Shown one piece after another: positions 13,145-25,911 of a stretch of DNA of 64,000 bases. Position numbers and translations under genes: made by a program. Where the stretch lies: contig JAYKXP010000018.1 in assembly GCA_037176845.1 (NCBI GenBank), positions 496,001 to 560,000 of the forward strand. The letters run 5' to 3'. Below the pieces are notes generated by a model that searched no databases, was not told where the DNA came from, and saw only the letters and a program-made list of their open reading frames with translations. The DNA is from Paramarasmius palmivorus (Eukaryota; Basidiomycota; Agaricomycetes; Agaricales; Marasmiaceae). Position 1 is the first letter of the stretch, and the number at the start of each line of letters is the position of its first letter.

Positions 13145-14736
13145 CTACGAGCAAAAGGAGTCGAGAACATCGAAAAGAGCAACTTTGTAATTGATGAACC
13201 AGATCTATTTTCGAAGGGTGGTCAGTGCGTTCGTAACAAAATGCAGGAATGAACTTTTTGGTTACCGTTCTACTTTCGCACTGCGTTGGAAGGTATTGTC
13301 TACCGCGCCAATATAAGGGTGTCGTAGTGCCTGATCAAACGAGTAAGCAACGTATCGAGGGACTAAATGATAGGAACATACACATGCGATACCAATCTTC
13401 GTGCTTTCCTATGTCAACGACTTGCGCTTCAATACGCTAGATCATACCCTTGAGCAATGGTAATACCAATAACAGAACAGCCACATACTCTAATAGTACT
13501 TCCAGCACATCCCTTGGAGAGGTATCAGCAAGAGACTCGCGGATGGCAGGGCAAGATACTTACCTTGTCCTTCACATCCTTCAAGATAGGGTGACATTCT
13601 GGAACATTTCGATCGATAAACCAGCTCCCCATGATCCTCTCTGTCCCATCAGCTATCACCTTTTCACACGAATCTGGTTTCTTTCGTTGCCCGAAGAAAG
13701 CGTACGGTACCTCCCAACAAATCTTCAACCCATCAAACTCGCTCGGGATACTATCCAAAAGACCTGTATACCTCTTCACCCCATACCGCGTACACTGGTA
13801 GTCAGGCCGAACGTTGGACCATACGGATGTACAGCTATTTTCCTCGACGAGGAACTGCGCACGAATAATAGCTTCTCCGTGATCCCCAGTCTCTGATAAG
13901 CATTGGCTGGGATAACGTTCGATGCCGTGAATGACAGCGGGAGTGTGATGGCACGATGCTAGTGCATTGAGGCCAGGAGGTACGCGGGATACCGTCATGA
14001 AGGCGGTGTAGATTCTCGTACCATACTCGTGGCAGTATTGGTCTGGGATAGGGCTTGGTAGGCCTGGAGCGACGGGATCCCAGCTTGGAATGCAAGCAGG
14101 CTCATCAAAATCGATGAGCCATCTAGCTTTAGTGATAGTCCTGGTAATCGTCTGATTGATATAGTTTCCATTTTTGTCCACCACCTGTTCCTCATGTTGA
14201 AATGCTTCGGACCAGCAGGAGAGAGGTGACGCGATTCTATGGCCGTGAACGATGAGAGGTACGGATCTGCATGCTCTGCTCGGGTGAAACCCTTCTGGCA
14301 TGTATGATAGGACGCCAGTGTATTCGCGGGCGCCTATTGAGGAGCAAATTGGGGAGGCTGTGACGTTCATCCAGTATGCGGAGCTGCCTGGGTCAGCGAA
14401 CGGCCATATCGCGGAGAAATGAAGGACATGAAGTGCAAGAACAGCCCCTATAGCCACCCATAGAATGCACTTTACAGCACGTAGAACGGAATCGCTACGT
14501 TTCTGGACTCTTGCAACTAGCAGCGAACTATGAAGCGACACATTGACGGGGAGAGATGTCGGGATTCTAGCTGAAGTTTGATTCGGAATAGAGCCATAAA
14601 CTCCTGGATAATGTTGAGCAGGATTCTGATACAATGGAGGACGCCTATCGGAGGGGTCACTGGTGTGGTACGACGGTGGTTGACTGTCACTGAATACCGA
14701 GCTTGTGTCTGATGCAGAATCAGACCATCTAGGCAT
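13145..14736 (-). CDS. PY-tail membrane protein with three Cys-rich ectodomain modules (paralogue 4, inverted)
   Basis: Minus-strand member, convergent with paralogue 3. Exons: 13564-14736, 13489-13512, 13382-13436, 13266-13330 and 13145-13204; 458 residues. The ATG at 14734-14736 begins MPRWSDSASD. An in-frame GTG just upstream is not needed. The tail has RRPPLY rather than PPPPYS, plus SQPPSYHT, so PY-like motifs persist. A hydrophobic anchor near residues 90-110 precedes three modules. The last exons read GCAGSTIR, RIEA...RM, CTTTPLYWRGRQYLP and DVLDSFCS, with the same exon phases and nearly the same exon sizes as the + strand copies. It is the most divergent member. It is divergent, with about 330 bp between starts, from the WW-domain gene. 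Confidence 0.75.
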
Positions 14737-15066
14737 CTTTGCCACCAGTCTCTCGCAAACCTGAGTCGGCTAAACCTCTAGCAACAAGGAGAGTACCCGG
14801 TCAGTGTGCTATTCCAAGTGGGAGAAGAAAATAGCTGTACCAAGTGAAAGTTGAACAGCTGGTGGTAAGCGATAAAGCTATGGTGGGATAGAGCGCCCAG
14901 AGACAAGCGCCCTTGTCGGGCATTGAAAATTTCAATCTCAGACAGACCCTTTCATTCGGGGATTTGACTGGATTCTCATCACTGCCTGCACCTTTACTCT
15001 GGCCTGGCTCGACATTCTTCTTCTCAACGCCAGGAATCCTCTCCAGAACGTTCAGCACCGCTCATA
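14737..15066. promoter_or_regulatory. Shared divergent promoter region
   Basis: 330 bases separate the start codons of the minus-strand paralogue 4 and the plus-strand WW-domain gene. Both promoters must lie here. I see no clear TATA box. Confidence 0.4.
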
Positions 15067-18000
15067 ATGGAGTACGAGAACGAGGTCCTCGACTGGGAAG
15101 AGGACGAAGAACCTGCGGCTCAACCGCAGACCACAGCAGACGATGCAGACGACGCAGACGGAGTCTCTTTGGGTTCAGACTCTGGTGACGAGCGCGAACC
15201 TCAGGCTCCTGCAAGTTCTGCAAACGTAGTAGCAGCGGCTCGCGTGCCTCCAGTGGTACCCGAAGTGTACAACAAGTCCAGTCTCCCAACACCGCAGTTA
15301 AGCTCAATACCGCCACAATCCGAACGCAAGGAACGCGTGGAGAAAGTCAATTCGACATCTTCGACTCGCAAAGACGAAGATAGAGGTCATTCTCGGTCAT
15401 CCACTTCACCAGCTCCAAAAGGTAGAAGAAAAGGTCGACGAACGCCGGCTTCCACCGTCTCCACCTCCTCCACGTTACCCAAAATTCCTGGTCTTCCTCC
15501 CAAGCCACAAACTTCGACCATTCCATCCTCGTCATATTCACCTTCTACGATGATAGAGGCTACCGCTATGTCTCGGTCGAAAGGTAAAAACGGGGCTTCC
15601 GCTTCTACCTCATCCAGTGGACACAGCCGGAAAGCCAATGGTGAAGAAATAATCTCTCCAAGCTCCAATCCAAAACCGCTCGCTCCTTTGACGCCAAAGC
15701 CCCCGGCTGACGTCTCGCTGCCTCCGGACTGGGAAATACGACACTCTAGGTCCAACAACACTGTTTATTACTACAATATCAGGACTTATGAGTCAACGTG
15801 GCAGAGACCGGTGAGTATCATTTCCGCTGTCTCTCGATACAATACTAATTTTTGTGCTTCTTCAGCGAACGGAACCCGTGGAATCAGGAAACGGAAACTC
15901 TGGTTTGAGCTACGAAGACAGACACTATCGTCCGAGCACTGGTGAAATTGGAAGTGGCTCTGGTTCTTTCGTGCATGAAAACGACGTGCCTCCTCCTCGT
16001 AGCAGTAGGAGTGGAAGGCACGCAGATACTACAGATACATGGTATGGTTCTTCAGGGTTGCATGAAGAAAATAGGGAAACGTCTCCCTATCGTAATCGTC
16101 GGCGCTCTCCCTCTCCTGCGTCGTCGCGTCGTCATGCACGGGATGACCTTGTTGATGATAGGGATGCAGATTACCATCGTCAACATGATCGTGACTCTCG
16201 GCGTGCTAACAGCTCGAGAGATGACAGAGAACAAAGGCTTGACTCGGACCGTCATTGGGTTGCGCCATTGCACCAAGACAATAGTCAAAATCTAGAGTCA
16301 CAAAACAATTCTCGAAGGCGACAACCTCTCCCACCGCAAGGACCTCCTCCATCTATGCAAGATTACTCGCGCCGCGAGGTGGACTTACCTAGGCGTAACG
16401 ATTCATCGTACGAACGCTCTCGTGAAGAGGAACTCGACCGTCAGAGGAGAAGCCGTCAAGGGCCTCCTCAACCCAATGCCAAAGATCGAGGCAATCGCGA
16501 AGATTACCCATACCCAGAACAGCGCCAGCATGACGTTTCATCCAGTAACAGTACGTTAATCCGCCTCATACCCTACCCATCCTCTTTCCTGCGCTCTGGT
16601 ATGCGCATCCTGTTGCTACACGGATGTGCGCGATTCGCTACCCGTGGCATAGCTTTGACCAAGCAGGCTGTTTTGATCTCCTGCGTTGGTTAGACAGCGA
16701 AACGTGCCCTTCAGCCCGAATGACTGGTCTCTCCGTTCCCGTCCATCCTTTCTTCTCGACTGCCGCTCTTGGACGAACGCTCATCATGGCTTCTCCCCTT
16801 CCTTCCCTTTTCCCTTTATCTTCCTCACATGTCGCTTGTGCATCATGTCACTTTGCCTTTACCCCATCCCTGTCCATGTCGCCTCCTTTTTCTTCTTCTC
16901 GTTTTGTCTATCCAGGACGCAGATCCAGGTCTCGGTCGCCACCACCGCATATGACGCATCAGCCTTCAGCACTTGCTGAATCGGCGACATTGAAGACCGC
17001 TACTAGCACTGGCGGCAGAAGAAAATCTTCTCGATTTGCACCCGCTCCCACGCAAGAGGACGAAGACGATCCAATGGTTCCAGACGAATTCAAGATTGCT
17101 GTTCCACCAAAACCGGAGCCAACAACCAGACCGCGTGAAAGAAGCAGAGAATCGATACGTGATAGGGATAGGGACGAGCGATTGCCTCGTCTACAGACTA
17201 ATCATCGTGATTCACAGATTTCACCAACTGCACTTCGCCGACAAGAAAGGTCGCCTTCACCCGCTGCGGATGACGCTCCCACTGGTGCTAGCCGTATGTC
17301 TCTACCATTGTCCGACTGAAATCATAGACTGACAATGCTCTTCATTCAGAACGCAAGAGACAGCCATTGCCACCACAGGCCCAACGTTTCCGTGAAGCTA
17401 GAATTGTTAAGAGCAGATACGCAGACGAAGCACCTCGGATGCCTGTGCCCACCAGAGAACGGGATCCTCCACCACATACGGATCGAGGTGGCGGCGCACC
17501 GTCTGCACCTCGAGGGATGGAGCCTCCTGTTGCACCACTGTCTAGCAGAGGTCGTCCTCGAAGTCGCAGTCGCAGTCCTGACCGTAGAGACAGACCTTTG
17601 ATGAGGAGACTAACTCCTTCAAGATCTAGGTCCAGGGAACGGTCAAGGGAGAGACAAAGGCCTAGGTCAAGGTCACGATCGAGAGAAAGGCAGAGGTCGA
17701 GGGAGAGGGAAAGACCAAGAGATGAAAGACAGAGAGATGAAAGGCCTAGGGATCCTCCAAGGAGAGAAAGGTCCCCGGACAGAAGGATGGACAATGAGCC
17801 ACCAAAAGCACCCCGGGCAATGGAACACGCAAATGGTACTAATTTACCGCCTCCGCCGCTTTCGCCAACTGCTCGAACAGGTCGACCCGGGAGGCCTGAG
17901 AAGCCTCGGGTAAGTTCTAGTCTTCTTATCAGCGATTTCGTTGGTCATTTCTGATAACGTTTCTAGCGTGGCCGTCGTGTGCGCGAGATACCTGCCGCAA

Positions 18001-19238
18001 CGGGGACTAACAATATCCCGGTGGGAGTTAGACAGCCTTCAGAAGTAGGACCCAAGCTCGTTGGACCCGTAAGTCCGGTTGCCCCTCCGCCGCCTGGGAT
18101 AAGCTCTGCAAATTTGGTACCATTGAAGAATCGAAGTCGTAGTGGGTATGGTACTGGTGCACCCGACGGAGACTTTAATGTAGGTGATTTTTCATTTTAT
18201 GGGAAGGTTGCTGACGTAATATTGATGTATAGGATGCTCCTCCGCCACCAAGGATGCAATCACCTCCTCGTAGGCCGGTAGTGAGTCCTTCATTCCTATC
18301 ATAATATATGCATGCTCAACTCTATGTTAGAACCCAGAGCGTGAAGTGGTCTACAATGATGTTGACCGTGATAAAAATGGTTACCCTCCAAATAAGGCTA
18401 GGAGACTTAGTCCCGTTGAGGTATAGTGACATTTCATGGCTGTACAACTCATACTCATTCATATCTACAGTCTCGTCCGACGAGAGAACGTTCGCCACGT
18501 AGATGGGGTCCTAGGGAACGCGAACCATCGCCTGGGTACAGAGACGACCGTGGACGTGGACGTGACCGTGACTTACATGATGATTATCGGGATCGGCCAG
18601 CTACGCCTCCACCCATGTCTAGGGAGCCATCTCACGCCTCGCCGCTATTCGACGACCGAGCCGAGCGACGATCCGTTCGAAATGGTGACTCACATGAAGA
18701 TCTTCGCAATGCACCTGAAAATGGATCCGAAACTCCTGCACAGCAGAATGGGTACAAGATGCAGCATCCCTTACCTATGAATCCAAAATTACTGCGCATG
18801 GGACCTAGCTCCTCTCTTTCGCCCCAACTTTCTCGTCGGGAGAGGTCTAGGAGCCCACCGCCTCCGGCTCCTGAACCAACAGCAGAACCGTTGAAGCCAT
18901 CGAAGCCTCCTATCAAGATAAGGAGGCCACCCCCAATATCGAAGGAGTCTTCACTACCAGAACTCCCCATGGTGGTGGATCCAGAACCACAGCGCCCACC
19001 AAATATGCGTCGTGGTGGTTCTCTATTGGACCGTTTGTCTGATGCAGGACCTAATGGTGAAGATCCATCATTGTCGTTACGCGACCGTGTCCAAGTTCCT
19101 TTAAAGAGAGATCGTGACGATATGGTGGATTCTATGCTGGAAGACCGCATCGGCGGCGCTAGCGGGCATGATATTGACGGACCAGGGGGTAAACGGCGAA
19201 AACGAAGTGGGAAAAAACCAAGAAGGCGGGGCGGATAG
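15067..19238 (+). CDS. WW-domain protein with Arg/Ser-rich body, likely nuclear RNA-processing factor
   Basis: Eight-exon model, 1,160 residues: 15067-15810, 15866-16550, 16916-17293, 17350-17909, 17967-18179, 18233-18277, 18331-18420 and 18471-19238. All junctions keep frame. An acidic N-terminus is followed by a WW domain near residues 220-248 (LPPDWEIRHSRSNNTVYYYN and TYESTWQRP), split by the first intron. The body is rich in SR, RD and RE runs, e.g. RSRSRERSRERQRPRSRSRS near the middle. The C-terminus has GSLLDRL and LRDRVQVP islands and ends in a basic KRRKRSGKKPRRRGG likely nuclear signal. WW plus RS suggests a role in splicing or transcription-coupled RNA processing. The second intron (16551-16915, 365 bp) is unusually long for this locus. 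Confidence 0.75.
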
Positions 19239-19599
19239 CGGTAGAACGGTTTCTGTTATGCGTCAGGTTTTACTAAATCGAACATTTTCCATGTCATATT
19301 TTCATCTTGGTCTCTTTTTTTGAACATCGAATTGTAGCAGTAGTTTCAAGTATTTAATCTACTCCAAACATCTGGAATTCTCAAGCCAAGGATAGGGACA
19401 CTCTTGAATGCCACGCTGAAAGGTGCGGTAAGAAGTCAGGTGAGGATGGGCCGTATGTGGATATTGTAAGAACCGTCCGAATGACGATCTCATCCACCAT
19501 CCGTTTCCGTCGGTCACTCACTTTGGAATGGCAGTGACAGAAAAGTTATAATACCCCCTGGTTTACCCCAGATCTTGGCTCGTAACCACCACCATCACC
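19239..19599. promoter_or_regulatory. Intergenic region upstream of the CYP53-type P450
   Basis: 361 bases hold the 3' UTR of the WW-domain gene and the P450 promoter. TATAATA-like sequence occurs near 19549, about 50 bp before the start codon. Confidence 0.3.
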
Positions 19600-21583
19600 A
19601 TGTCCTCGATACTCAACATAGACTGGACGCCAGCGACCGTGGCTTATGCCGCGCTCACTGGTGTGTTCCTTTACCACTTCATACCTTGGCTTGTCGATCC
19701 TTATGGCTATAGACAGTATCCAGGACCTTTCCTGGCTCAGTTTTCGGACGCTTGGTTGATTTGGGCAGCTATTGGAGGGCACCGGTCGGAGAAAGTTCAT
19801 GCTCTTCATCTCAAATACGGTACGTTGGACGTTCACACACACTGTAAAATGTTCTAATGATTCTCTACGTGTAGGCCCCATTATCCGTATCGCACCTAAC
19901 CATCTCTCGATTGCCACGTCCAGCGCTCTTCAGACCGTCTACGCCCATGGGAATGCAGCTCTCAAGTCACCCTTTTACGACGCGTTCGTTGCCATGACTC
20001 GTGGCTTATTCAACACTCGCGATCGCGCTGAACACGCTCGCAAGCGTAAGATCGTGTCGCACGTCTTCTCACAAAAGAGTGTGGTAGAATTTGAGCCCCA
20101 TGTACGTTTGTACGTCGCCCAGCTTCTGGATCAGTGGGAGAGGTTGTGCGACATGGCTGTCAAAGGGGGTTCAGGCAGCGAAGGCGAAGGAGGTTGGTTT
20201 GGTAGAGATGGGAAGCTCTGGCTGGATTGTCTCCCTTGTGAGTTTTACGTTTTCTTCTCTTCTTGGAACTCGTCTCAAAATATATCAACTCGACTCAGGG
20301 TGCAACTACCTTGCATTTGATATCATTGGTGACCTGGCCTTTGGTGCTCCATTCGGAATGCTTGTTGCGTGTAAAGACACCGCCCAAGTTCCAGTGGACC
20401 AAGAAGCATGCATGGATTCGTACGGCAAGGAAGCTACCGCGCCTGTCAAGGAGATACCCGCAGTTAAGGTTATCAACGGCCGAGGGGAGTTTTCTGCATC
20501 TCTAGGTGTCATTCCACCATACTTGCGCCCTTTAGCAAGGAAGATGCCTTGGTTCAGGCAGGGAGGTGAAGACGTCAAGACCCTTTCCGGAATTGCTATT
20601 ATGGCTGTCGCAAAGAGGTTGAAAGAGGGTAGCGACAGGAGTGACTTGTTGACGAAATTGCAGAGTGCGAAAGACGAACATGTGAGTGTGGCTCAAAGTC
20701 ATCCCGTCTCCGTTTAAGAACTTGTTCTAAATGATGTTCTCTCTACAGGGTAACCCAATGGGAAAAGCCGAGCTTACTGCCGAAGCTCTCACATTGCTGA
20801 TCGCTGGTTCTGATACGACGTCCAAGTAAGTGATGCTCTCACACACATCCGACGCCTTATTCATCTGAACTATTACCTCTCCATAGCTCGACATGTGCCA
20901 TCATTTACTACCTCGCCTCCAATCCCATTGCTCAGAAGAAGCTCCAGCAAGAACTTGACGAAAACCTTCCAGCGGAAAAGACCGCTACCTTGGAATCTGT
21001 CAAGAATCTCCCATACCTCCAAGCTGTCATCAACGAAGCTCTTAGGTTACATTCCACGTCTGCCATTGGTCTCCCTCGTATCGTTCCTGAAGGTGGAATG
21101 ACTGTTCCTCTTCGCTTGGGAGCCGACGAGCCTAGTATCCATCTCAAGGAAGGTTGCATTGCTAGTGTACCGAGTTTCACCATTCATCGCGACAAGGAGA
21201 TCTGGGGCGATGATGTTGAGGCGTTCAAGCCTGAGCGATGGATTGAAGCCGAAGAGGAGTGGCAGAATATCCAAGCCAAGGGTGGAGACGATCGGTTCAC
21301 GAGATATAGGTTGTTCCAGCAGACTTTCAACCCGTTCTCTATTGGGCCAAGAGCGTGTGTGGGCAAGAACTTGGCCAATCTTGAATTGCAAATTATCGCG
21401 GCAAGTATTTTGAAGAAGTTTGAGTTTGTTTTGGAGCACGATGGACAGGTTAGTATTTTGATTTCCTTTCTTTGTTTATCTGGTGATGCTGATTGAATAT
21501 GATAGGTTCTTGAAACTGGCGAAGGGTTCCTTAGGAAACCATTGAAGTGTCGGGTTGGAATCAAGAAACGCGATGTCTTGTGA
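19600..21583 (+). CDS. Cytochrome P450, CYP53 family (benzoate 4-monooxygenase type)
   Basis: Six exons, 560 residues: 19600-19819, 19875-20237, 20299-20681, 20749-20825, 20887-21448 and 21506-21583. An N-terminal hydrophobic anchor is followed by DPYGYRQYPGPFLAQFSD. The I-helix oxygen-binding motif is LLIAGSDTTS, the K-helix ExxR is EALR, the PERW motif is FKPERW, and the haem loop is FNPFSIGPRACVGKN. The blocks ALKSPFYDAFV, RKRKIVSHVFSQK and GRGEFSASLGVIPP fit CYP53, which para-hydroxylates benzoate and related lignin-derived aromatics at the ER using CPR electrons. The gene appears intact. Two aryl-alcohol dehydrogenases follow on the same strand. Confidence 0.85.
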
Positions 21584-24128
21584 ACAGATGATCTTTCAAT
21601 TTGTTGATTGTCGTGTGTTCTTTTCTTTGGCCTTTGGTACTGTCTAGTTGGGGCTCCAGTCGGTACCTGTACAACTAGTTATTTGAACATCTACCTTTTT
21701 AGGTATATCTTACAGCTGAGTTCGCCGAGGTAGTGTAACAAGGGCTCTTATCATGTTGTAAATATACGAACCGCCCTTGGCTAATTATGCTGAAGGAAAG
21801 TTTCGGCCTGAATGAACGGTGTTTCAAGCTCAAGAAGCGTCGTTGGTATTTGCCCTAAATTCCAGTGAATGTTGGGTACGCTGAGACCAAGACTGAACTC
21901 ACCGTTTTTCAAACGTCGATCACTTCAAACACTTCAGGGCCAGAAGCCACAAGATCCCATTGCTCCTAGTGAAGACTCGATGATTTCGGGTTTGTGTTTC
22001 GATCGTCATTTGTCGCCTCAATTCCGCTGCTTCAGAGCAGGTCATGTTAATTTTCCTTCCTTCCGTTCGTTCTCCGTGACCATACCCGAAAGGATTCCCC
22101 AACAGGCTGTTCATACCTGGAATCATACATAGTCGCGACTCGCAACCAAATCACTGCTTACTGTTCATTGTATAATCACGTTCAACATGTCCTAGCAAAA
22201 AGCATCAGCATGGACAATAGATGGTGGGGAATCCTGAGGGTGCATGAATTCTCACCAGGGGGTAGATACAGCGCAGAACATTCTCCTGCATCAGGAGGGA
22301 ACTTAAGATATTAGGGCAACGCAATAGTGCAACGACAGCTAGCATTTATACTTGTACGAAATACATAGTATTCAATGCGATATGACGGGATACTGGTGGT
22401 GTCCGGGAGAAGTAGCGGGAACGTATCTAAGTGGGTTATGTAGGGGGAAAGTGGGCTACGAAGATGTTATTTTCGACCTGGAAAGCGGGAAGTTGGAACG
22501 AGGAAAATTACTTTATTTAGTGAGACTAGGGTTAGGGTTAGCACGCCGGACCGGCATTAAAAAAAGAGCCCACCCAGCCAGAGTGGCCGATGTGGGACAG
22601 GGAAATATTGAGACGGTGCATGAGCCGAAGCCCATACAAACCGCAGACACCCTCTGTATGGACAGGGTCGCCGTGCTATGAAGGATCTCCACGGCCCATA
22701 GACCACGGGAGGTGAAGGAGCCTATGCCATCAAGGTAAGTATGAGTTGCTCAAATGTCGAGCGTTGGCTTTTATAGTGCCGCAAGCGCGCACGGACCATC
22801 TTGATTCACGTGATGTGAGGCGTTCTGCCTTAGGCTAAGGCTTGAGCTTGTCGCGACTTGGATGCAAATAAATCGAAGAATTCCGGTTCATAGAGAAATG
22901 TACCCTCAAATAAATCAATTGCCTTGTTCTAGGCTACAGTGAGCTTTCGACCATCGCTCGAGTTCTACATAAGTACAGAGGCAAACATATACCAGGCAGC
23001 GGGTCGTTGTTTGATCTGGTACATTTTCATGACACTCATAACAAACTCTTCAGGTGAAAAGACACCTTATCAATCTGTATGACAAGAGCATCACCGTGCA
23101 ATGATCCCAGTGCCTTATAAAATCCGGTCGCATATCCTGACTACAGCAGAGTTCCAGACAAAACAAGGCAGTAGATAACGTTAAAACTCGCTTATACTGC
23201 TGTGAGACGTCGCTCTCAAGCCATTTCATACAGATGACATTGGCGAAAGGAAGCCTATCGCAGGCCTCTTCCGGAGAAGTAAGCCCAGGCATTTCTTCTC
23301 TTGAAAGCTTCCAGCCTAACGATCGTCAACAACGGTTACGATGCGAAACCTAGATAGAGTTCATTAATATTCTCGGGAGGTCACGGTGTCTCTCAAGACT
23401 CTTTTAATTTATTTTGCAGCCTTATTGCGTGTATTATTGTATAAGAGCGAAAAACTTTTAACTGGCTAAGTGTATTGGGAGAGAGGTTCAGGCTTTTATC
23501 AAAGGGATCAGTGAACGGGTATGTCCTTCCCATGATGTTTGCTTCAAGTAGTAGACTGGTTAGTTGATGTAGGTTGCGACATCCTGAGCGTGAGGAAGGT
23601 CAAAGTGGTGTTCATAGGAGAAAGCGTAAGCGCGCAGGCGCTTAAAGTCAAGTTTATTACTCAGCACTTTCTTTCGACCACCATGTCCTCTAGTTGCCGG
23701 AAGGCTTGTTCATAAGAATCTGATATGAAGGTGTGTAGATTATTTTTCCTCTGGATTTCAGGCTAATGCTACTTCTCATTACCGCAGAAAAAGTAGTTAT
23801 CCCAAGTGAAACTGAAAGGACACGCGTGGAATGACTAGTGGCCCACCAAATTCACTCAGGACGCGTTATTTCATGGACGATATCTTAACTTGAGGAGGGG
23901 CTGGCAGTTCCGGAATGGCAGACTGATGAGATTCAATTCAAGTTCTTCGTGGGCATTGAAGAGTGGGTGAGCATTATCGCCTTCGTTTCTCTACCCGACT
24001 AACCTGGTCCTATTAGTATGTATACCTGCATTAGAAGGTCACGACGCGGTGGCAGCGCAACTCGGAAGCCTGAAAGATTACCGTTGCAGCTAAAAATATA
24101 ACGACGTTCTCTTCTGATCCTTCGGAGA

Positions 24129-24158
24129 GCGCTGAAAGTCTACACCGAGGGCTCCGTA
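24129..24158 (+). repeat. Upstream element shared by the two aryl-alcohol dehydrogenase genes (copy 1)
   Basis: 30 bases beginning GCGCTGAAAGTCTACACCGA match 27 of 30 positions at 26052-26081. It lies 295 bp before its start codon, versus 306 bp for copy 2. A second short match follows in both promoters (ATCCGA-AAGAAGCA-AG near 24272 and 26199). Confidence 0.6.
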
Positions 24159-24351
24159 GTATGAATAGCAAAGTTTCGTTCGGGTGTCTTCCGACGAAAA
24201 TCTTGGCGTCTGTGCGTAGTTCTTTTGAGTCTTTCGATTTCTTGAGTAACCTGCCCCACAGACGCGGAAACCATCCGAAAAGAAGCACAGACACCTTACT
24301 GTTCTCCTACCGATTCTCGCATCATCTACACGGAAATGGGCCGCTCTCGGC

Positions 24352-24358
24352 TATAAAA
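24352..24358 (+). promoter_or_regulatory. TATA box of aryl-alcohol dehydrogenase 1
   Basis: TATAAAA 72 bp upstream of the start codon at 24424, a plausible spacing for a fungal core promoter. Confidence 0.5.
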
Positions 24359-24423
24359 GAGGTCCAATAGTGATTGCAATACATCCAGAGACTGCATCTA
24401 CCCGTACCCATACATTGCTCACC

Positions 24424-25911
24424 ATGTCGGCATTCGCTCCTGCACCACCACCACCTACCAAGCTTGGTGTGTACCGAACCCTCTCTCCGCGGGCAGGTGT
24501 ACATGTCTCACCTCTCTGCCTTGGGGCTATGAGCATTGGCGACAAATGGAACGATTTCATGGGTTCGATGGATAAAGAGTCTAGTTTCAAGCTGTTAGAC
24601 GCGTTCTTCGAGATGGGCGGAAACTTTATTGACACTGCGAACATTTAGTGCGTCTTTTGAGTGTATACAACTCACCTTTACCTGACGAATGCTTGGAACA
24701 GCCAAGACGGAACTTCCGAAGAATTCTTGGGTGAATGGGCAGAAGAGCGTGGTATACGCGACCAGCTCTTCATCGCAACTAAGGTATCTGATCCTCTTTC
24801 TTTTCATCGCTGTTACCTACTCACATGAAACGTTTCACAGTATTCCGCCTCGTACAATCGCGGTGATCCTGCTATCAGGCAGAAGGTCCAGTTTGTCGGC
24901 AACAACATCAAGAGTATGACACGTTCCGTCGAAGCTAGCTTGAAGAAGCTCCGTACGACGTACATTGACTTGCTCTACGTCCATTGGTGGGATTGGGATA
25001 CAACTATTGAAGAGGTGATGGACGGGCTGCACAACCTCGTCGTCCAAGGCAAGGTTCTTTATCTGGTGAGCCATAGAAACCCTTCGATTTGTCACCATGA
25101 ACGCTAACATACTCAATACAGGGCATCTCCGACACCCCGGCCTGGATAGTAGCGAAAGCAAACCAATATGCCAGATATAACGGGAAAACACCATTTGTCG
25201 TTTACCAAGGAGAATGGAACATCATGCAGCGGTCGTTTGAAAGGGATATCATCCCGATGGCGAGGGATTTCGGTTAGTTCGTCTTTTGGTTTCAACTTGA
25301 ACATGTAGCCCATCTCGTTGATTTTTAGGAATGGCACTGGCACCATGGGGCGTTCTCGCAAGAGGAAAGCTTCGTACTGACGCTGAAGAGGAAAACCGTC
25401 TTCAATCGGGAGAGGAGGGCCGTAAATTGGCTATGGGAAGTGGCACTGACTGGAAGCGTAACGACGCCCAGATTCAGGTCTCCAAGGGTCTAGAAAAGGT
25501 TGCTCAAGAACTCGGCGCACAGAATATTACTTCTGGTGAGCCGTAATCAACGCGTTTGCACTTCGGTCTGACTGATAATGTGTTTGAGTTGCGATCGCGT
25601 ATGTTATGCAAAAAGCTCCATACGTCTTCCCTATCATTGGAGGTCGGAAGGTTGAGCACCTGAAACAGAACCTTGAAGCGTTGGATATCGCACTTACACC
25701 TGAGCACATCAAGTATCTAGAGAGCCAGGTTGAGTTTGATGTCGGGTTCCCTATGTCGATGATCGTAAGTTCCTCTCGGCTTTCCGGAACAACACAATGT
25801 TGATGGTCAACGATTCAGGGTGATGGAAGTAGTATTTTCAGGGGTCTGACGCTTGCTGGGAGTTTTCAAAGAATTCCTTATGCGCAACCGTTAGGTCCAC
25901 CTGAATTGTAA
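24424..25911 (+). CDS. Aryl-alcohol dehydrogenase (NADP+), aldo/keto reductase family, copy 1
   Basis: Seven exons, 385 residues: 24424-24647, 24702-24783, 24841-25065, 25122-25272, 25329-25535, 25589-25764 and 25819-25911. The AKR catalytic tetrad is visible: Asp in NFIDTAN, Tyr split across the first intron (ANI-YQDG), Lys in FIATKYS and His in [12 protein letters not shown]. The C-terminal cofactor region carries [20 protein letters not shown], and it ends [12 protein letters not shown] (QPLGPPEL). Fungal AADs interconvert aryl aldehydes (veratraldehyde, anisaldehyde) and alcohols with NADP(H) in the cytosol. The length matches the family and the gene looks intact. It is the upstream member of a tandem pair with identical exon phases. 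Confidence 0.88.

Larger units (their letters stand above)
21584..24423. other. Gene-poor gap of 2.8 kb between P450 and aryl-alcohol dehydrogenase
   Basis: No supported gene. Short open frames (e.g. 22352-22681 +, 23050-23292 -) have no recognisable domains. A TAGGGTTAGGGTTAG run sits at 22527-22541 and a 6 bp hairpin CTCCTGCATCAGGAG at about 22291. The right end carries the upstream element and TATA box of the next gene. Confidence 0.5.

Noticed and set aside
22527..22541. TAGGGTTAGGGTTAG, a telomere-like run
   Set aside because: Only about two and a half units, not an array. It could be chance or a repair scar; no subtelomeric context.
23050..23292. 80-residue minus-strand open frame in the gene-poor gap
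   Set aside because: Starts with ATG but has no homology, no splice support and no domain; likely chance.
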